From NCBI GenBank assembly GCA_028276365.1, contig JAPYWL010000004.1, positions 4,690 to 68,689 of the forward strand: a DNA stretch of 64,000 nt, read 5' to 3'. Made by a program: the position numbers and the translations under genes. This document shows positions 61,874-64,000 of this stretch, one piece after another. The notes below the pieces were generated by a model that made no database searches, was not told the DNA's origin, and was given only the letters and a program-made list of their open reading frames with translations. Position 1 is the stretch's first letter; every line of letters begins with the position of its first letter. The stretch is from Deltaproteobacteria bacterium (GTDB lineage: Bacteria; DRYD01).

Positions 61874-63316
61874 TTAGGGATTGGTGCTAAGATTGCTAGT
61901 CCAAGTATAGGATTGAACAGTATAAAGAGTAGTAGAAGGAGTTAAGGAAGAAGGAGATAATGTAATAGTATTTATAGTAGGTAAAGTGTAAGAAGTAGAG
62001 GTTATATTAACAGTAGTAGGATTATTGACGACATTAAAGATGTTGTTTTCAGTGAGATTAAATAGGTTATTAAATTTAAGGAAGAAAATTTTATAAGAAG
62101 AAGGATTAAGATCGCCGGTGAGAATAAAACCATTGTCAGGGGTTTCATGATATTTTTGGTATTGATACATAAATAATTGGTTATTATTAGTATCTAATTC
62201 AAAGTATTGAATAGGGTTTAAGGAGGTGTCAAAAATAAGAAAGAGTAGTTTCTTGATAGAAGATTCAGTTTTGGAGATACCGACAATAATATGATTATTA
62301 ATTTTGGAGATGTTAATATTGTTAATAGAGGAGGAGGAAAGAGAGATTTGTTTAGAAGCAATAACTCCAGGAGGAACAGAGATTTTATTAATGTAAATAG
62401 TGTTAGAGTTAAGGCCGTCGGCAAAATAAACGTAATCATTACCTGATTCGGTAGAAATTAGCGGACTTTGGAATCTAAGGTATTCAGTATTGAAGGGTAT
62501 ATAGTTGGTAGGGATTTTGGTAGCGGATGTAAGAGTAGATTTAGACATAATGAAGATACCAGTATTTAAAACGATACCACTGGAATTACCATTTACTAAA
62601 ACCCCTACTAAGTTATTAGGTGAAGAAGAAGAGAGATAAATATCATCAGGAAAACCAGTAGAGGTGTTGTCAGTTTGATATTGTGAGAGAATATTAAAGT
62701 TATTATCTAAAACGAGGAGATAACCTTGGGAAGAAGGAGTATCTGCTCTGAGAGATAAGTAGAAATAAGGGTTATCAAAGATAATTCTGGGGAATTCAGT
62801 ATTATTGAAGAATAAACGCTGTTTAAGAGAGAGGGAGGATTTATTGATTTTGAGGATAGCGGAGTCATATTGGGTGCCAACATTAAGGTTGTGGATATCA
62901 GCTGAAATAATCAATTCAGAGGAATTATCTAAAATATTAGTAGGAGAAACAGTTTGGTCATTACTTGATAGAGTAAAGGCGAAGGATGTAGAAAAAATAG
63001 AGGAGAAATTGGAAGATATTCTATGAATAATTAATTTACTAGCGGTAGCAGCATCGTATTTACCAAGTAAGTAATAATAGTTTCCGTCAAAGATAGAAGA
63101 AAATGATCGTTTGGTATTATCGATAGAGAGAGCTGGGTTAGAGAGGGAGGGTCCGCTGGGAGGAGTAGGAATAAAGATACCGCCGGAACCACCGCTGTTA
63201 AAGATATTACATTGAAAGGAAAGGAAGAACATAGTGAAGATGAGGGAGAAGATAATAGCAAGTAGTGTTTTGGATTTTAGGTTATTTTTGTGATGTTTGA
63301 GGTTAGTAGGATTCAT
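61874..63316 (-). CDS. Secreted or lipoprotein with repeated beta-strand pattern
   Basis: The 480-residue protein has a signal peptide (residues 15-34) ending near a cysteine (LSFQCNIF), a poor lipobox, followed by a Gly/Pro/Ser linker (GGSGGIFIPTPPSGPS). The body repeats strand pairs such as FDGNYYYLLGKYDAAT, NPYFYLSLRA and GNDYVYFADGLNSNTIYI, the kind of sequence found in beta-propellers. The C-terminus is Ser/Thr-rich. It is probably exposed on the cell surface or in the periplasm. The sense strand is pyrimidine-rich, so the plus strand here is purine-rich, as in the prepilin genes on the other strand. AAAGGAGGGATTTTC precedes the start. Convergent with the prepilin unit. Confidence 0.62.
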   Translation of the reverse strand: MNPTNLKHHKNNLKSKTLLAIIFSLIFTMFFLSFQCNIFNSGGSGGIFIPTPPSGPSLSNPALSIDNTKRSFSSIFDGNYYYLLGKYDAATASKLIIHRISSNFSSIFSTSFAFTLSSNDQTVSPTNILDNSSELIISADIHNLNVGTQYDSAILKINKSSLSLKQRLFFNNTEFPRIIFDNPYFYLSLRADTPSSQGYLLVLDNNFNILSQYQTDNTSTGFPDDIYLSSSSPNNLVGVLVNGNSSGIVLNTGIFIMSKSTLTSATKIPTNYIPFNTEYLRFQSPLISTESGNDYVYFADGLNSNTIYINKISVPPGVIASKQISLSSSSINNINISKINNHIIVGISKTESSIKKLLFLIFDTSLNPIQYFELDTNNNQLFMYQYQKYHETPDNGFILTGDLNPSSYKIFFLKFNNLFNLTENNIFNVVNNPTTVNITSTSYTLPTINTITLSPSSLTPSTTLYTVQSYTWTSNLSTNP

Positions 63317-63380
63317 GAAAATCCCTCCTTTAAAGTGTTGATTTTTGGGTGTCGATATAAAATAATTATCTGTTTATAAA

Positions 63381-63409
63381 AAAAATCCTCTTTTTTTTTG
63401 AGGGTTTTT
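63381..63409. terminator. Bidirectional terminator-like hairpin before the tandem array
   Basis: AAAAATCCTC (63381-63390) pairs with GAGGGTTTTT (63400-63409): ten pairs including one T-G, around a loop of nine T. T runs follow the stem on both strands. It separates the lipoprotein gene's upstream region from the array. Confidence 0.6.
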
Positions 63410-63420
63410 AATTAGGGGAG

Positions 63421-63870
63421 CTAAAGGGAGCCAGGGGGAACAAAAGGGAACCGATTGAAGTCAATTGAAGCCAAATGGAACCAAAGGAAACCAATTGAAA
63501 GCAATTGAAGTCAATAGAAACCAAACGAAACCAAATGAAGCCAAATGAAGCCAAATGAAGCCAATTGAAGCTAAATGAAAGCAAATGAAGCCAATTGAAC
63601 CTAATTGAAGCTAATTGAAGCTAATTGAACCCAATAGAACCCAATAGAACCCAATAGAACCCAATAGAACCCAATTGAACCCAATTGAACCCAATTGAAC
63701 CCAATTGAACCCAATTGAACCCAATAGAACCCAATTGAACCCAAATGAACCCAAATGAACCCAAATGAACCCAAATGAACCCAATTGAACCCAATTGAAA
63801 TCAATTGAAATCAATTGAAATCAATTGAAATCAATTAAAACGGATTGAAGTCAAAGGAAGTCAAAGGAAG
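63421..63870. repeat. 10-bp tandem array, 45 units, consensus CCAATTGAAC
   Basis: The array consists of 45 consecutive 10-bp units with no insertion or deletion. Variation is mostly at unit positions 1, 5-6 and 10 (C/T/G, AA/AT/TT/TA, C/G/A). The centre (63631-63800) is the most uniform, the edges more divergent, the usual pattern for arrays that expand inside. Because 10 is not a multiple of three and the plus frames have many stops, it is unlikely to encode protein; the reverse frames are open only as a by-product. The AATT/AAAT core is repeated once per helical turn, which predicts curved DNA. The array resumes after the pilin fragment at 63941 with a two-base phase shift. Confidence 0.95.
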
Positions 63871-63873
63871 TAA

Positions 63874-63936
63874 AACGATTATAATATTTGCGGTGCTGGA
63901 AGTATATTATGTAAATAAGAAAGCAGAAGAACAAAA
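63874..63936 (+). pseudogene. 63-nt copy of a prepilin gene segment inside the array
   Basis: This segment matches 59681-59743 of the first prepilin gene at 59 of 63 positions without gaps, equivalent to residues TIIIFAVLEVYYVNKKAEEQ (the gene has TFIIFAVMEVYYVNKKAEEQ). The frame remains open from 63839 through the segment and to the end of the window, continuing into translated repeat sequence. No leader peptide or ribosome site is seen upstream, so it is not a working pilin gene here. What follows the window is unknown. Confidence 0.9.
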
Positions 63937-64000
63937 AAGGAACCAGGGGAAACCAAAAGGAACCAATTCAAAGCAATTCAAACCAATTGAAACCAAAAAA
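63937..64000. repeat. Continuation of the 10-bp array to the window edge
   Basis: After the pilin fragment, units such as AACCAATTCA and AACCAATTGA resume with the same 10-bp period, shifted by two bases relative to the first part. They are more divergent than the array centre. The array continues to the end of the window and its full length is unknown. Confidence 0.85.

Noticed and set aside
62805-63026. Plus-strand frame within the lipoprotein gene
   Set aside because: It lies opposite a gene with a clear ribosome site and signal peptide, and its sequence is charged low complexity caused by the purine-rich strand.
63601-63814. Two long reverse-strand open frames with a decapeptide repeat (GSIGFNWVQL-like)
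   Set aside because: They arise because the 10-bp repeat has no stop in two reverse frames; both frames are open at once, there is no ribosome site, and the unit length is not a multiple of three.
63874-63936. Diversity-generating retroelement template repeat for the prepilin gene
   Set aside because: The differences between the two copies are not confined to adenines of one copy (they include A to G and A to C as well as T to A in the opposite sense), and no reverse transcriptase is in the window.
63421-64000. CRISPR array
   Set aside because: Units are 10 bp and contiguous with no unique spacers; no cas genes are present.

Overview
The window is a very AT-rich bacterial chromosome segment using the standard code, with TGA among its stop codons. 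Genes are densely packed, often overlap, and many are led by purine-rich Shine-Dalgarno sites. An LpxC homologue implies lipid A and therefore a diderm cell. The same window carries two SpoIID/LytB-domain proteins, a SigH-like sigma factor, DivIVA, a PASTA-less Ser/Thr kinase and a NrnA-type DHH phosphoesterase, a mix more often seen in Firmicutes-like or candidate-phylum lineages. I cannot name the phylum from the sequence alone.

Layout. 1-5.6 kb: the end of a membrane pyrophosphatase (hppA), a class II aldolase, dapD, a cation/proton antiporter, a lytic transglycosylase with collagen-like repeats (minus strand) and rlmN. 5.6-14.9 kb: PBP2, a 22-residue membrane peptide, a zinc-ribbon protein, ispH, a Ctp protease, rpmH, divIVA, coaD and dxs. 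14.9-18.5 kb: nuoH, then a NuoI that appears to be split by a GltD-like flavoprotein. 18.5-24.7 kb: SigH-like sigma factor, SpoIID protein, a degenerate HPRT, YjbQ, HEPN, a GT39-type glycosyltransferase and a nucleotidyltransferase. 24.7-27.7 kb (minus): a membrane kinase and its unknown partner. 28-31 kb: nuoM and nuoN. 31-45.9 kb: a response regulator, Xer-type recombinase, dnaX with a probable slippage site, a TPR-GGDEF protein, NusB-like protein, PBP1A, sucD, a membrane GrpE-like protein, YbaB, lpxC and a HemA-HemC fusion. 45.9-47.5 kb: a histidine ammonia-lyase homologue. 47.7-58.7 kb (mostly minus): an M24 peptidase, gene debris, NrnA-like phosphoesterase, an MccB-type carboxyltransferase, a second SpoIID protein, PilC/GspF, a large pseudopilin and mnmE. 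58.9-64 kb: thpR, three prepilin-like genes, a secreted or lipoprotein gene, then a 10-bp tandem array that contains a copied pilin-gene fragment.

How genes fit together: dxs and ispH supply isoprenoid precursors. PBP2, PBP1A, the lytic transglycosylase and the SpoIID proteins act on peptidoglycan. nuoH, the split nuoI, nuoM and nuoN belong to a complex I whose other subunits are outside the window. PilC/GspF and the pseudopilins point to a type IV pilus or type II secretion apparatus.

Most unusual observations: (1) the N-terminal membrane-docking segment of NuoI is fused to a GltD-like NAD(P)H/FAD protein, with the NuoI ferredoxin domain in the next gene; (2) a 10-bp repeat array, 45 units without an indel, with a 63-nt near-copy of a prepilin gene inserted; (3) a 126-nt near-copy of a SpoIID gene and several copies of a peptidase gene's start between two genes; (4) an A10 tract near the end of dnaX with an open -1 frame that ends exactly on the next start codon; (5) a short intergenic element with three mutually crossing complementary stems. 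Family assignments rest on motifs read by eye; no database search was run.
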